From: Arenimonas sp049195245 | Lineage (GTDB): Bacteria; Pseudomonadota; Gammaproteobacteria; Xanthomonadales; Xanthomonadaceae | NCBI RefSeq assembly: GCF_049195245.1 | Contig: NZ_JBMIRR010000027.1 | Coordinates: 248,001 to 312,000, forward strand | DNA length: 64,000 bases | Direction of reading: 5' to 3' | In this document: piece after piece, positions 23,807 to 31,566 of the stretch | Numbering within the stretch: the stretch's first letter is position 1 | Layout of the letters: each line of letters starts with the position of its first letter | Made by a program: the position numbers and the translations under genes | Notes under the pieces: model-generated | Databases searched by the model: none | Told to the model about the DNA's origin: nothing | What the model saw: the letters and a program-made list of their open reading frames with translations, nothing else

Positions 23807-24393
23807 TGGACAGACTGTGGCGAGCGAGCGCTGCGCGCGACATCACCCGCGCCGTCGTCTTCGAGCAGGCGCCCATCAACGGCGCCAACGCGCAGGGCGA
23901 GACGCCGCTGCACGCGGCCATCCAGCGCGGCGCGCCCTTGGCCGTAGTGGCCGAGCTCGTGCGGCTGGGCGCGCAGGTCAACGCGCTGACCCACCTGCTG
24001 CGTTCGCCGCTGTTCCTCGCCGTCGGCCATCCCAACACCCGGGTGCTGGAGCTGCTCCTGGAGAACGGCGCCCGCGTGGACGGGTTGCGCTACCAATCGG
24101 CCCCGCTGCACGCCGCGGTGAGCCTCGACGACACCGAGCGCGTTGGCATACTGCTGGCCGCCGGGGCCGATCCCAACCACCCGGGCCCGCGCGGCTCCAC
24201 GCCACTGTTCGCTGCGACCTGCGCCCGGATGGTGCAGCGCCTGGTCCAGGCGGGCGCCAATCCGCATCTGCGCAACCGCGACGGGCAGCACGCGATCGAC
24301 TGGTGGCGCGAGCAGGGCCGCGAAGAAGCGCTTGCGGCCGTGGCCCGGCCCAAGGTCTCCCGCCCCGTGCTCAAGGCGGTGCGCTGTGCATGA
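23806..24393 (+). CDS. Ankyrin-repeat protein coupled to ArdC
   Basis: A 195-residue protein with about four ankyrin units (GETPLHAAIQRGAPLAVVAE, SAPLHAAVSLDDTERVGILL, GSTPLFAATCARMVQRLVQA). It starts at GTG 23806, sharing a base with the ArdC stop TAG, so translation is coupled. Cytoplasmic. It is followed by a second ankyrin gene overlapping by 8 bases. Confidence 0.78.
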   Translation: MDRLWRASAARDITRAVVFEQAPINGANAQGETPLHAAIQRGAPLAVVAELVRLGAQVNALTHLLRSPLFLAVGHPNTRVLELLLENGARVDGLRYQSAPLHAAVSLDDTERVGILLAAGADPNHPGPRGSTPLFAATCARMVQRLVQAGANPHLRNRDGQHAIDWWREQGREEALAAVARPKVSRPVLKAVRCA

Positions 24394-25117
24394 CTGGCTG
24401 GCGATCCTCATCCAGGCTGTGCTGGCCAAGGCAGGCGCCAACGCCGCCGTGAGCGGCCGTTCGTTGCTGCACCTGGCCACGGCCCTGGGCCGCCTGGACT
24501 TGGTGCTGTGGCTGATCGAGCAAGGCGCCGACGTGGAGGGCCAGGACACCCGCGGGCGCACACCCCTGTTCTTCGCCGCCAACCAGCGCCTGGCGCGGGC
24601 TTTGCTCGAGGCCGGCGCCAATCCCCGACATATCGACCTCCAGCACCACTCGCCGCTGCACGCGGCCGTGCGCGCCGGACGCCTGGACGTGGCCCACGCC
24701 CTGAAGTTGGCTGGCGCCGACATCAACGCCCAGGACAAGCGCGGCCTGGCGCCACTGCACGCCGCGGCCATGAAGGGCAGGGTGGCGTGCACCCACCACT
24801 TGCTGAGGCTGGGCGCGAACCCGAACGTGCAGGATCGGCGCGGGCGCCACCCGCTGTTCTACGCCGTGGCCGGTGGCCACCTGGAGGCAGCCACGGCGTT
24901 GATGGAAGGGGGCGCGGACTTGGAGATGCTCGACGACGCCGGCACGCCCTGGACCAGTCTGGCGCGCATGGACCAGATTGCGCCGCTTCAGGCCTGCGCG
25001 GCTCAGGTGCTGGAGGCCGAGGCCCAGGCCGACTGGTCGCCGTTTTCGCCCCGTAGACCGCCCCGGGTGCGCTACGCCGGGGCCCTGGGAGAGCAGAGCA
25101 GTTGCCAAGCGATGTGA
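24386..25117 (+). CDS. Ankyrin-repeat protein, second of tandem pair
   Basis: A 243-residue protein with six or so regular ankyrin units (RSLLHLATALGRLDLVLWLI, TRGRTPLFFAANQRLARALL, HSPLHAAVRAGRLDVAHALK, LAPLHAAAMKGRVACTHHLL, HPLFYAVAGGHLEAATALME). The frame requires GTG 24386 with AAGG upstream. An in-frame Met is lacking near the start. It ends the ArdC operon. Confidence 0.78.
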   Translation: MHDWLAILIQAVLAKAGANAAVSGRSLLHLATALGRLDLVLWLIEQGADVEGQDTRGRTPLFFAANQRLARALLEAGANPRHIDLQHHSPLHAAVRAGRLDVAHALKLAGADINAQDKRGLAPLHAAAMKGRVACTHHLLRLGANPNVQDRRGRHPLFYAVAGGHLEAATALMEGGADLEMLDDAGTPWTSLARMDQIAPLQACAAQVLEAEAQADWSPFSPRRPPRVRYAGALGEQSSCQAM

Positions 25118-25264
25118 GGGAAGGTGTGATGCAAGCGGGCGTGTCAACCTTTCTTGCCAATAGGGGTGTGGCATGTAATCTTTCTAGGAATTGAAGATCG
25201 CCCTGCAGATCGATTCACACGTGGTGGTCGGCACGTCTGCAGGCGGTTGGCGAACGCTATCAGT

Positions 25265-27250
25265 ATGGGGGCAGCTAAGTTGGCTAAGGGCACGAATAAG
25301 AACGAGCGGAACACCGAAAATCTCGTGCGCGATGCATTGAGAAAGCTCGACTACTACGAAGAAGACAACAACGTCAGCGTTGAGGAACAGAAAAGCGTCA
25401 TAGAGGAGATCAAGAAGCTCCTGAAGACAGCTAGCAAGAGTGCTAAGGGTGGGCGCGGATACCCCGAGTTCTTGGTTAGCAACGCCGACACGCCAGACTT
25501 TCTTATCGTCTATGAGTGCAAGGCTTCCACGGCAGATCATGCGAGCCCGATCGTGCCTGCGATTTTGGGAGGAAAACCGTTCGTCGAGACAGAGGAAGAA
25601 ACCGCAAAACGGGTGAAGCGGTTCGCTGTCGACGGCGCTTTGCATTACGCGAAGTTGTTGGCGCGCGGATACAACGTTATCGCGGTAGCCGTCAGTGGCG
25701 AAAAGAAGGCCAGTGCCTCTAAGTCGGTCTATTTGCACTCAAAAGGTGCCAAGACAGCACGCCTGCTGCGAAACAAAAGCAGCGGCGCCCCCATTACTGA
25801 GATCCTCCCATGGAAGGATTTCCTGGACCACGCGGTATTCGACCCGGCGGTGCGTCAGGCACGCCTAGAAGATCTGCTCGCGTTTGCGCGCGAACTACAC
25901 ATCTTCATGCGGGACCACGCCAAGCTGACAGAAAGTGAGAAGCCACTGCTTGTGAGCGGGACGCTTATTGCACTCAAGAACAAGGCTTTCTCGGCATCGT
26001 ATGGTCTTCATGAGGCCAAGGACCTTCCTAATCGGTGGATAGAAACCATCAAGCAGGAGATAAACGGCGCAGAGATCCCCCAGGCGAAAAAGGACAACAT
26101 GGCGCAGCCCTACGCGTCCATATCCGTCCACCCTGAGCTTTCAAAAAAGAGCAAGGAATACCCCAAGGGGATCCTGCACGAGCTGATCAAGCAGATCCAC
26201 GAAAAGGCTGCTCCCCTCATGACCGCCGAAGAAGGGACGGACATTTTGGGGCACTTCTATGGCGAGTTCCTGAAGTATACGGGCGGCGACAAGAAAGCTC
26301 TCGGTATCGTGCTGACCCCGCGGCACATTACAGAACTGTTCGCCATGCTTGCGAATGTGAGCAAGCATTCCACTGTCGTAGACATATGCGCTGGGACAGG
26401 AGGTTTCCTTGTTTCTGCCATGTCGCAGATGATGCGGGAAGCTAATACCGAGCAGGAGCGGACGCGCATCAAAGGAAAGGGGTTGATTGGTGTCGAGCAG
26501 CAGCCAAACATGTTTGCATTGGCCGCGAGCAACATGATCCTGCGCGGAGATGGCAAGGCAAACCTTTATCAAGGCAGCTGCTTCGACGAAGCGATTGCTC
26601 CAGCCGTCAAGAAGCACAAGCCAGATGTTGGGCTGCTCAATCCGCCGTTCGCGCAAGGCACCGCAGACCTTCACGAACTTCGTTTCATCCAGCAGATGCT
26701 CAACTGCCTGGTGGAGGGCGGGACAGGGGTGGCTATCGTCCCAATGTCTTGCGCCATATCACCCAATCCGCTTCGCAAGGAGTTGATGGCAGAGCACACG
26801 CTCGAGGCTGTCATGTCGATGCCAACGGAGCTGTTCTATCCGGTCGGCGTGGTGTGCTGCATCATGGTTTGGACTGCCCACAAGCCCCATGCGCAATCCA
26901 AGCGAGACACGTGGTTTGGCTACTGGAAAGACGACGGATACATCAAGACTAAGCACAAAGGCCGGATCGATGGCGACGGTGGTTGGCCGAAGTTGCGCGA
27001 TCATTGGGTTGACATGTATCGGAACAGGCGAGTGAAACCAGGCGAAAGCGTTCTTCAAGCAGTGAAGTATGACGATACGCAGCAGGACGAATGGTGTGCC
27101 GAGGCCTACATGGAGACTGACTATTCGGCCTTGAGCCAGGCTGACTTTGAGCAAACTGTCCGCAAGTATTTGATGTTCCAGCTGGTCAACGAGGCCGAAG
27201 AAAAGGCACGGACGTCAGCGGGCGAAGCTGGGGAAGAGGCCAATGACTAA
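25265..27250 (+). CDS. BcgI-like restriction-modification protein (nuclease plus N6-adenine methyltransferase)
   Basis: About 661 residues, combining cleavage and methylation in one chain as in type IIB/IIG enzymes such as the BcgI A subunit. The N-terminal nuclease core is TPDFLIVYECKAS (D...E-x-K, about 75-88). The HsdM-type methyltransferase follows: LGIVLTPRHITELF, motif I VVDICAGTGGFL (about 372) and catalytic motif IV LLNPPFAQG (about 458). No helicase is present, so it is not a classical type I enzyme. ATG 25265 is taken, though the ribosome site is weak. The gene is visibly less GC-rich than its surroundings, which suggests separate acquisition. Confidence 0.82.
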   Translation: MGAAKLAKGTNKNERNTENLVRDALRKLDYYEEDNNVSVEEQKSVIEEIKKLLKTASKSAKGGRGYPEFLVSNADTPDFLIVYECKASTADHASPIVPAILGGKPFVETEEETAKRVKRFAVDGALHYAKLLARGYNVIAVAVSGEKKASASKSVYLHSKGAKTARLLRNKSSGAPITEILPWKDFLDHAVFDPAVRQARLEDLLAFARELHIFMRDHAKLTESEKPLLVSGTLIALKNKAFSASYGLHEAKDLPNRWIETIKQEINGAEIPQAKKDNMAQPYASISVHPELSKKSKEYPKGILHELIKQIHEKAAPLMTAEEGTDILGHFYGEFLKYTGGDKKALGIVLTPRHITELFAMLANVSKHSTVVDICAGTGGFLVSAMSQMMREANTEQERTRIKGKGLIGVEQQPNMFALAASNMILRGDGKANLYQGSCFDEAIAPAVKKHKPDVGLLNPPFAQGTADLHELRFIQQMLNCLVEGGTGVAIVPMSCAISPNPLRKELMAEHTLEAVMSMPTELFYPVGVVCCIMVWTAHKPHAQSKRDTWFGYWKDDGYIKTKHKGRIDGDGGWPKLRDHWVDMYRNRRVKPGESVLQAVKYDDTQQDEWCAEAYMETDYSALSQADFEQTVRKYLMFQLVNEAEEKARTSAGEAGEEAND

Positions 27251-27743
27251 GGCCAAGAAGCTTGTATCCATCGGCAGTATTTTTACGGTTCAGTATGGCG
27301 TCAACCTTGAGCTCAACGCGCTCAAGCTGGATCCCAATGGCATCAACTTTGTCTCGCGCACAGCACGCAATAATGGTGTCTCGGCAAAGGTAGCCCCGGT
27401 AGCTGGACTGAAGCCCTTGCCTGCGGGTCTCTTGACTGTCGCCGGTGGTGGCAGTGTGCTTGAGACATTCGTCCAGTCTGAACCTTTTTACAGCGGGCGA
27501 GATCTCTACTATCTCGTTCCACCGCCGGATATGGCTTTGCAGGAGAAGTTGTATTACTGCATGGTTATCCGAGCCAATCGCTACCGGTTCAACTACGGCC
27601 GCCAAGCAAATCGCACCCTCAAGGACATCAAGGTTCCGGGGCGAACTCAAGTTCCATCGTGGGTTCAAGGTGTGTTCGGAGAGGCGGTGAATAGTTGGCA
27701 GGAGAAGCTCGTTGCGTTGGCAAAGCCCGCAAAGACCAAATGA
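27243..27743 (+). CDS. Single-domain specificity subunit of BcgI-like R-M system
   Basis: A 166-residue protein overlapping the preceding gene by 8 bases. It has one target-recognition-domain pattern: VSIGSIFTVQYGVNLELNAL, INFVSRTARNNGVSAKV, LTVAGGGSVLETFVQ, FYSGRDLYYLVPP and GRQANRTLKDIKVP, as in HsdS/BcgI-B half-subunits. Classical HsdS carries two such domains; one suggests a dimer or BcgI-like assembly. It sets which site the partner cuts and methylates. Confidence 0.82.
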   Translation: MTKAKKLVSIGSIFTVQYGVNLELNALKLDPNGINFVSRTARNNGVSAKVAPVAGLKPLPAGLLTVAGGGSVLETFVQSEPFYSGRDLYYLVPPPDMALQEKLYYCMVIRANRYRFNYGRQANRTLKDIKVPGRTQVPSWVQGVFGEAVNSWQEKLVALAKPAKTK

Positions 27744-27803
27744 GTAGACGCCTCTGGTCGAAGGGCTGATTGACGCAAAGTTGAGTGTTGGCGTTTCTCT
27801 TGA

Positions 27804-27841
27804 ACGGCTCCGTGCATTGACACGGGGCCGTTTTCGTTTTT
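27804..27841 (+). terminator. Rho-independent terminator after R-M pair
   Basis: ACGGCTCCGTG pairs with CACGGGGCCGT (one G-T pair) around a CATTGA loop, followed by TTTCGTTTTT. The -35 box of the next promoter begins within the loop. Confidence 0.8.
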
Positions 27842-27868
27842 ACTGGTCTGTATAGCAATCGCTATACA
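27817..27868 (+). promoter_or_regulatory. Promoter plus TGTATAGC palindrome
   Basis: TTGACA (27817), a 16-bp spacer, TTTACT (27839-27844), then the perfect inverted repeat TGTATAGC-AATC-GCTATACA at 27849-27868, covering the expected start point. This is the same layout as the TGTGTAGG operators at 32.8 and 49.6 kb, with a variant sequence. It drives the small membrane/RHH gene string. Confidence 0.65.
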
Positions 27869-27931
27869 CCCACCCACCGAAGAGGCTCATGCCATGCAAC
27901 GAAAACCCATTCCTACCGGAGCCAGACCGTC

Positions 27932-28078
27932 ATGCATCCCCGCCCGTTTCGCCGCACCGCCCATCTGCTGACCAACCTCGCGCTGTTCGCGTTCCTCCTG
28001 TCCCTCGCCGGGCCTGCGCTCCAGCACTTCGACCGCGCCCAGGCCGCGCTGGCCACCCTTCGCGCTGCCGGGGGTTGA
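27932..28078 (+). CDS. Tiny single-pass membrane protein
   Basis: A 48-residue ORF too short for routine gene calls. A basic start (HPRPFRRTAH) leads into a hydrophobic stretch LTNLALFAFLLSLAGPALQ, then a short Ala-rich helix. GGAG sits about ten bases before ATG 27932. The next gene begins five bases after its stop. Function unknown. Confidence 0.5.
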   Translation: MHPRPFRRTAHLLTNLALFAFLLSLAGPALQHFDRAQAALATLRAAGG

Positions 28079-28082
28079 TGCC

Positions 28083-28469
28083 ATGGACGCCCCCCTGCTC
28101 ACCTTCCTGCTCAACACTGGCTTCGTTGTCCTGGCGCTGCTACTTGCCTGGGCCCACTTGGCATCTCGCCCGACCTACCTCGTCGGCGACCACCTGCTCA
28201 AGAACCGGGATTTCCACGAAAGCCTGGTCGTGGGCGCCCTGACCAGTGCGGCCTGCGTGCTGGCCTCGCACTTGGGCTATCGCCTGGAGGCCGTCGTGCG
28301 CCACCAAGACTTCGCCGACCCGCTGCAGTTGGCCGTGGCGGTCTCAGCGTTCCTGTCCATCGCTGCCCTGGTCCTGGGGCACCGGGCATACCGCGTGATC
28401 GCCCGCCGCGCCGACCGCCGCGCAGCCGCCCGCTGGTTGCGCGCCATGAACGACCTGGACATGGCATGA
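28083..28469 (+). CDS. Small polytopic membrane protein
   Basis: A 128-residue protein with three likely membrane helices (LLTFLLNTGFVVLALLLAWA; LVVGALTSAACVLASHLGY; LQLAVAVSAFLSIAALVLGH) and a basic cytoplasmic tail rich in Arg. It overlaps the next gene by ATGA. Its place in a string of plasmid-maintenance-like genes suggests an element-specific inner-membrane role; unknown. Confidence 0.6.
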   Translation: MDAPLLTFLLNTGFVVLALLLAWAHLASRPTYLVGDHLLKNRDFHESLVVGALTSAACVLASHLGYRLEAVVRHQDFADPLQLAVAVSAFLSIAALVLGHRAYRVIARRADRRAAARWLRAMNDLDMA

Positions 28470-28636
28470 CGCAGCGCCGGCCGCCCAGCGTCCAGTTGCC
28501 GCCCGTGCGCGTCGAGCCCGGGCTCCACCAGGCCCTCCAGGCCATCGCGCAGGAAGAGGGCCGCTCGCTGTCCGACGTGGTGCGCCACTACTTACGCGAG
28601 CAGGTGTCAAAGCGTTCACAGAGGCCCGCAGCATGA
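28466..28636 (+). CDS. Ribbon-helix-helix protein
   Basis: A 56-residue protein: a proline-rich start, the strand PVRVEPGL, a helix HQALQAIAQEEG, a turn, then the helix SLSDVVRHYLREQV. This is a clean Arc/MetJ/CopG-type RHH pattern. It overlaps both neighbours by four bases. Likely a DNA-binding regulator, and a candidate for the element's short palindromic operators. Confidence 0.7.
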   Translation: MTQRRPPSVQLPPVRVEPGLHQALQAIAQEEGRSLSDVVRHYLREQVSKRSQRPAA

Positions 28637-28875
28637 CCCGCCGCGCCCGCTACTACGCCTACGCTTCCAGGTTCGAAGGCGTCATCTGGATGAGCAAGAC
28701 ACTGCACGACGCCCTGCAGGCGCGGCCGCACACCATCGGCTATCACCAATGCACCCACTACCTGGGGCAGTCGCAGCTGATGACGCGGGAAGAGTGGCGG
28801 CAGGCGCGCAGCGCGAGAAGCAGGGGCGACGACACAGCCGCAGTTGCTCAAGGGCCTCAGAGCCTCCAAGCCTAA
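28633..28875 (+). CDS. Hypothetical small protein
   Basis: An 80-residue basic protein, MTRRARYYAYASRFEGVIW onward, with a polar C-terminus. Its start overlaps the RHH gene stop (ATGA), which supports real translation. Not recognised. The 240 bp after it hold no gene, only the promoter cassette at 29002. Confidence 0.5.
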   Translation: MTRRARYYAYASRFEGVIWMSKTLHDALQARPHTIGYHQCTHYLGQSQLMTREEWRQARSARSRGDDTAAVAQGPQSLQA

Positions 28876-29001
28876 GAGCAGCGTTGGGGCCTTTGGCCCG
28901 TGAGAAGCGAACAGCGAACCGCTTGGAAAAGTATCGGCAGCGTTCGCTCGCCTGCAGGGTCATCCGGCACAAACGCCCAGCAATCCAACGACACAACACC
29001 G

Positions 29002-29072
29002 CTGCAGGATGCCTGCAGCGGGCGCAAATGTATTGCACGAAACATTGACGGAATGGCGTGCTCCGCTAACCT
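29002..29072 (+). promoter_or_regulatory. Promoter cassette copy A (CTGCAG pair + TTGACG-16-TAACCT)
   Basis: Two CTGCAG boxes (29002-29007, 29013-29018) with a 5-bp gap are followed 26 bp later by TTGACG (29045), a 16-bp spacer and TAACCT (29067-29072). The same elements recur at the same spacings at 30448 and 32704. It precedes the gene at 29118. Confidence 0.7.
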
Positions 29073-29117
29073 GAAATCAGAGCAACAACAAACCCGACCA
29101 AGGCCAAGGAACCCACC

Positions 29118-29297
29118 ATGAACCTGCAAAACCTCACAGAAAACGACCTGTCATTCGTCCTAGAGATTGCCCTCCAGGGCAAGAAGATCGGCGAGGTAGC
29201 TGTTCCGGTTCGCACCAAGTCGTCGGTGGTCATGCACCTGGTTCACGAGGTCGAAGAAGGCCTGGTCATCGAACGCCTCGAACGCACACGCCACTAA
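29118..29297 (+). CDS. Small hypothetical protein
   Basis: A 59-residue soluble protein below the usual gene-calling length, with AAGGA upstream and promoter cassette A directly in front. It contains DLSFVLEIALQGKKIGEVAV and ends with an acidic-basic helix. Not recognised. First gene of its operon. Confidence 0.55.
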   Translation: MNLQNLTENDLSFVLEIALQGKKIGEVAVPVRTKSSVVMHLVHEVEEGLVIERLERTRH

Positions 29298-29317
29298 CCC
29301 CAGCCAAGGCCACGCGC

Positions 29318-29410
29318 ATGCTCACCCTCACCCTGCTTGCCATCCCCAGCTTCGGCCTGGCCTTCCTCCTGGGCGAGCGCATCGTCGCCTTCACCGAGGC
29401 CTATCTGTGA
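29318..29410 (+). CDS. 30-residue membrane peptide
   Basis: MLTLTLLAIPSFGLAFLLGE then RIVAFTEAYL: a single hydrophobic helix. Its stop overlaps the next start (GTGA), which supports translation. Tentative because of its size. Confidence 0.4.
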   Translation: MLTLTLLAIPSFGLAFLLGERIVAFTEAYL

Positions 29411-29751
29411 AGCTCCGGCCGAAGCCTCCACGGCCCAGGCGGCCGGTCTTCCGGCAGGTCAAGGCGAAGCCGGACATGGTCCAGGCGTTGGCCGAGGAAG
29501 CCGCAGCGGTGGGCATCACGGCCACCGAGGCGCTGCGCCAAATCGTCGTGGACTACAACGCCAGGCCGTGGCCGTTCCGCCCGCGTGCGCCGAACGCCGA
29601 CAAGACCGCGGTGTGGGCCAACATCGCCAGCGACCAGCCCACCATCGACGCGTTCACGCGGCACGCCAAGCGCCACGGGGTCAGCGTAGCCGAGGGCATA
29701 CGTCAGTGCGTTCAGAAGTTCCTCTACGAGCAAGGGAGACACGTCCAATGA
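29407..29751 (+). CDS. Basic RHH-like DNA-binding protein
   Basis: A 114-residue protein with a very basic start (KLRPKPPRPRRPVFRQVKAK). It has two similar helix pairs: MVQALAEEAAAVGITATEAL..., then IDAFTRHAKRHGVSVAEGI..., each ending in a helix like RQ(I/C)V. A tandem RHH-like or duplicated helical DNA-binding fold fits. The GTG start overlaps the previous stop, and its own stop overlaps the next ATG. Confidence 0.55.
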   Translation: MKLRPKPPRPRRPVFRQVKAKPDMVQALAEEAAAVGITATEALRQIVVDYNARPWPFRPRAPNADKTAVWANIASDQPTIDAFTRHAKRHGVSVAEGIRQCVQKFLYEQGRHVQ

Positions 29752-30311
29752 AGAAGGCAACACGAAGCATGAAGACCGTTCGGAAGGCGCCCCGCCAGGA
29801 ACGGGTCCGGCCCTACACGCCCGTTCCGCCGGCTGTCCCTCGCCAGGCGGTGGAGCAGCCAGCCTTGGACGCTGCACCGTTCGATCCCCAGCTGGTCCCC
29901 GATGGCTTGCTGTGCGAAGCCGCGGCTGCGGGGCTCTACAGCCAGGAGCTGCTGGTGGAAATCACGAGACAGGATTGGCAGCGGGCCGCGTCAGCTGGGC
30001 ACATCACCAAGGAGCTGCTTGCCGAGATCACGCATCAGCGGTGGCAGATCTGCACCGAGGCGCTCCAGCGGGGCTTCGACGAGTTCCTGGTGCATAGCCT
30101 CGAAGACGGGTGCGTGGTGCTGAGCGAGATGGGCCAGGTGGTGCTGGAAGAAGCGCGCAAGGCGAGGAAACCCATGCAGAACTACGCCATCCGAACCCTG
30201 GCGGAGAAGTTGACCAAGCAGCACCAGCAGGAGCGCCAGAAGCAGCTCGAGGCGGCGAGTGGGGTGTTGACGGTCAACGACGCCCTGGGGCGCATCCTGG
30301 CCGGGGGCTGA
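29748..30311 (+). CDS. Hypothetical helical protein
   Basis: A 187-residue protein: basic N-terminus, proline-rich linker (VRPYTPVPPAVPRQ), then helices with an internal repeat, LYSQELLVEITRQDWQRA and HITKELLAEITHQRWQIC, about 22 residues apart. The ATG has AAGGGAGA upstream and overlaps the previous stop. Function unknown. The duplicated helix suggests a binding surface. Confidence 0.55.
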   Translation: MKKATRSMKTVRKAPRQERVRPYTPVPPAVPRQAVEQPALDAAPFDPQLVPDGLLCEAAAAGLYSQELLVEITRQDWQRAASAGHITKELLAEITHQRWQICTEALQRGFDEFLVHSLEDGCVVLSEMGQVVLEEARKARKPMQNYAIRTLAEKLTKQHQQERQKQLEAASGVLTVNDALGRILAGG

Positions 30312-30447
30312 CGGTAGGCGAATACAGCGAGAGCAAGAGCGAACGGCCTAGAGCGACAGCGCTCAAGGCAAAGGCGGTTCTGGGATTGGACCTTGGCGAA
30401 GCATCCGATGGTCGCGCCAAGGGTCCTTATGAAGCCGATCAAATGCG

Positions 30448-30518
30448 CTGCAGGATGCCTGCAGGACGTGGAAAAGTAGTGTCGAAAACATTGACGAAGT
30501 AATGCCGTCCGCTACGCT
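30448..30518 (+). promoter_or_regulatory. Promoter cassette copy B
   Basis: CTGCAG boxes at 30448 and 30459, 26 bp, then TTGACG (30491), a 16-bp spacer and TACGCT (30513-30518). It continues GAATGTGTGG, like copy C, but without the second palindrome arm. The stretch from the first CTGCAG through the -10 is alignable base by base with copy A. It precedes the gene at 30568. Confidence 0.7.
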
Positions 30519-30567
30519 GAATGTGTGGAAAGCAAATCCGCTTTCGCAGACAACCAGGAGCATCAAG

Positions 30568-31011
30568 ATGGCCAGAAACATACACGCGTTGGCAGTCCTA
30601 GACGAAATCGCCGTAGCCATTGTCGAGACGGCTTCGTCGGGCGGGCAATGGGGCGCGCCGGTCCGCCTCGCCACGGTCCGCATGCACACGCGCGACCTGG
30701 CTGGCCTGACGGATGCTCGCATCCTCGGCAACAGCAAGTTTGAACAGATCGAGGCATGGACGGTCAACGGCGCCAGCCGTGGCGAACGCTCCAAGTTCAG
30801 CCGGACGCTCAGCGCGATGAAGGATGAGCTCCTAAGCCACTTGGGCACGGGCGCAACCCTGTTGCTTGGGACTGAAGAGCAGATCTCACCCGATGTGGTG
30901 CAGCGCCTGGCGGGACAAGTTGACCGGACGCGTGCGGCGGTGGCGGCGCAGGTTCTCGAGGCCGCGATGCCCGTAGCGGCCCACTCGGTCAGCGCACGGG
31001 CGCGCTTCTAA
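30568..31011 (+). CDS. Hypothetical protein
   Basis: A 147-residue soluble protein (MARNIHALAVLDEIAVAIVE...) with CAGGAG before the ATG. Mixed alpha/beta character with a helical Ala-rich C-terminus. It is headed by promoter cassette B. Family not recognised. Confidence 0.6.
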   Translation: MARNIHALAVLDEIAVAIVETASSGGQWGAPVRLATVRMHTRDLAGLTDARILGNSKFEQIEAWTVNGASRGERSKFSRTLSAMKDELLSHLGTGATLLLGTEEQISPDVVQRLAGQVDRTRAAVAAQVLEAAMPVAAHSVSARARF

Positions 31012-31036
31012 GGGCGGCCTACGAGCGGAAACTCAG

Positions 31037-31480
31037 ATGACAAAGAATGCAAACATCGAGGCCCGGCGCCGGAACATCCTGGCCCTGGTCGCCCAAGGGA
31101 AAAGCTCCGAGGAAATCTCCAAGGCCCTAGGCACAACGTCCCGTCATTACCAGGACGCCCTGGGATACGCGTGGACCACTCCCAGAGAAGTGGCCCGTGC
31201 GCGGCGCGCCCAGCGGACGGCTGACCTGGTGCACCGCGGGGTTTCCCTGCCGGTTGCCGCATCCCTGCAAGGTCTGGCCTACATCACCGCCGTTCGCGAC
31301 ATGCAACTGGCGGCGCGACTGAATGCACTGCGGCGCCCAGTGCCTCAGAGTGAGGGCGGCACCTGCCACCACGCGGCCCCGTGGGGCGGGGCCTGGATGC
31401 AAAAGCACACCAGGCGCCGACGCTTCGGCAGGGCGCTGGTTGCGGTGCTGGATGGGTGGGCCGTCAACCCCGAGCAGTAA
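31037..31480 (+). CDS. Putative HTH protein
   Basis: A 147-residue protein. The N-terminal part RRNILALVAQGKSSEEISKA followed by LGTTSRHYQDALGYAWTTP looks like a LuxR/resolvase-style HTH. The remainder is basic, with VARARRAQRT and an Arg-rich tail. A DNA-binding regulator is plausible but not certain. Confidence 0.5.
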   Translation: MTKNANIEARRRNILALVAQGKSSEEISKALGTTSRHYQDALGYAWTTPREVARARRAQRTADLVHRGVSLPVAASLQGLAYITAVRDMQLAARLNALRRPVPQSEGGTCHHAAPWGGAWMQKHTRRRRFGRALVAVLDGWAVNPEQ

Positions 31481-31566
31481 AGCGGACACCGAGGTCGGAC
31501 CACGGGCCGCCCGCGGAAAGCTATGCTTGGGCCTGCCCTCTGGCCGCAAAAGAGAACCCATCGCCC

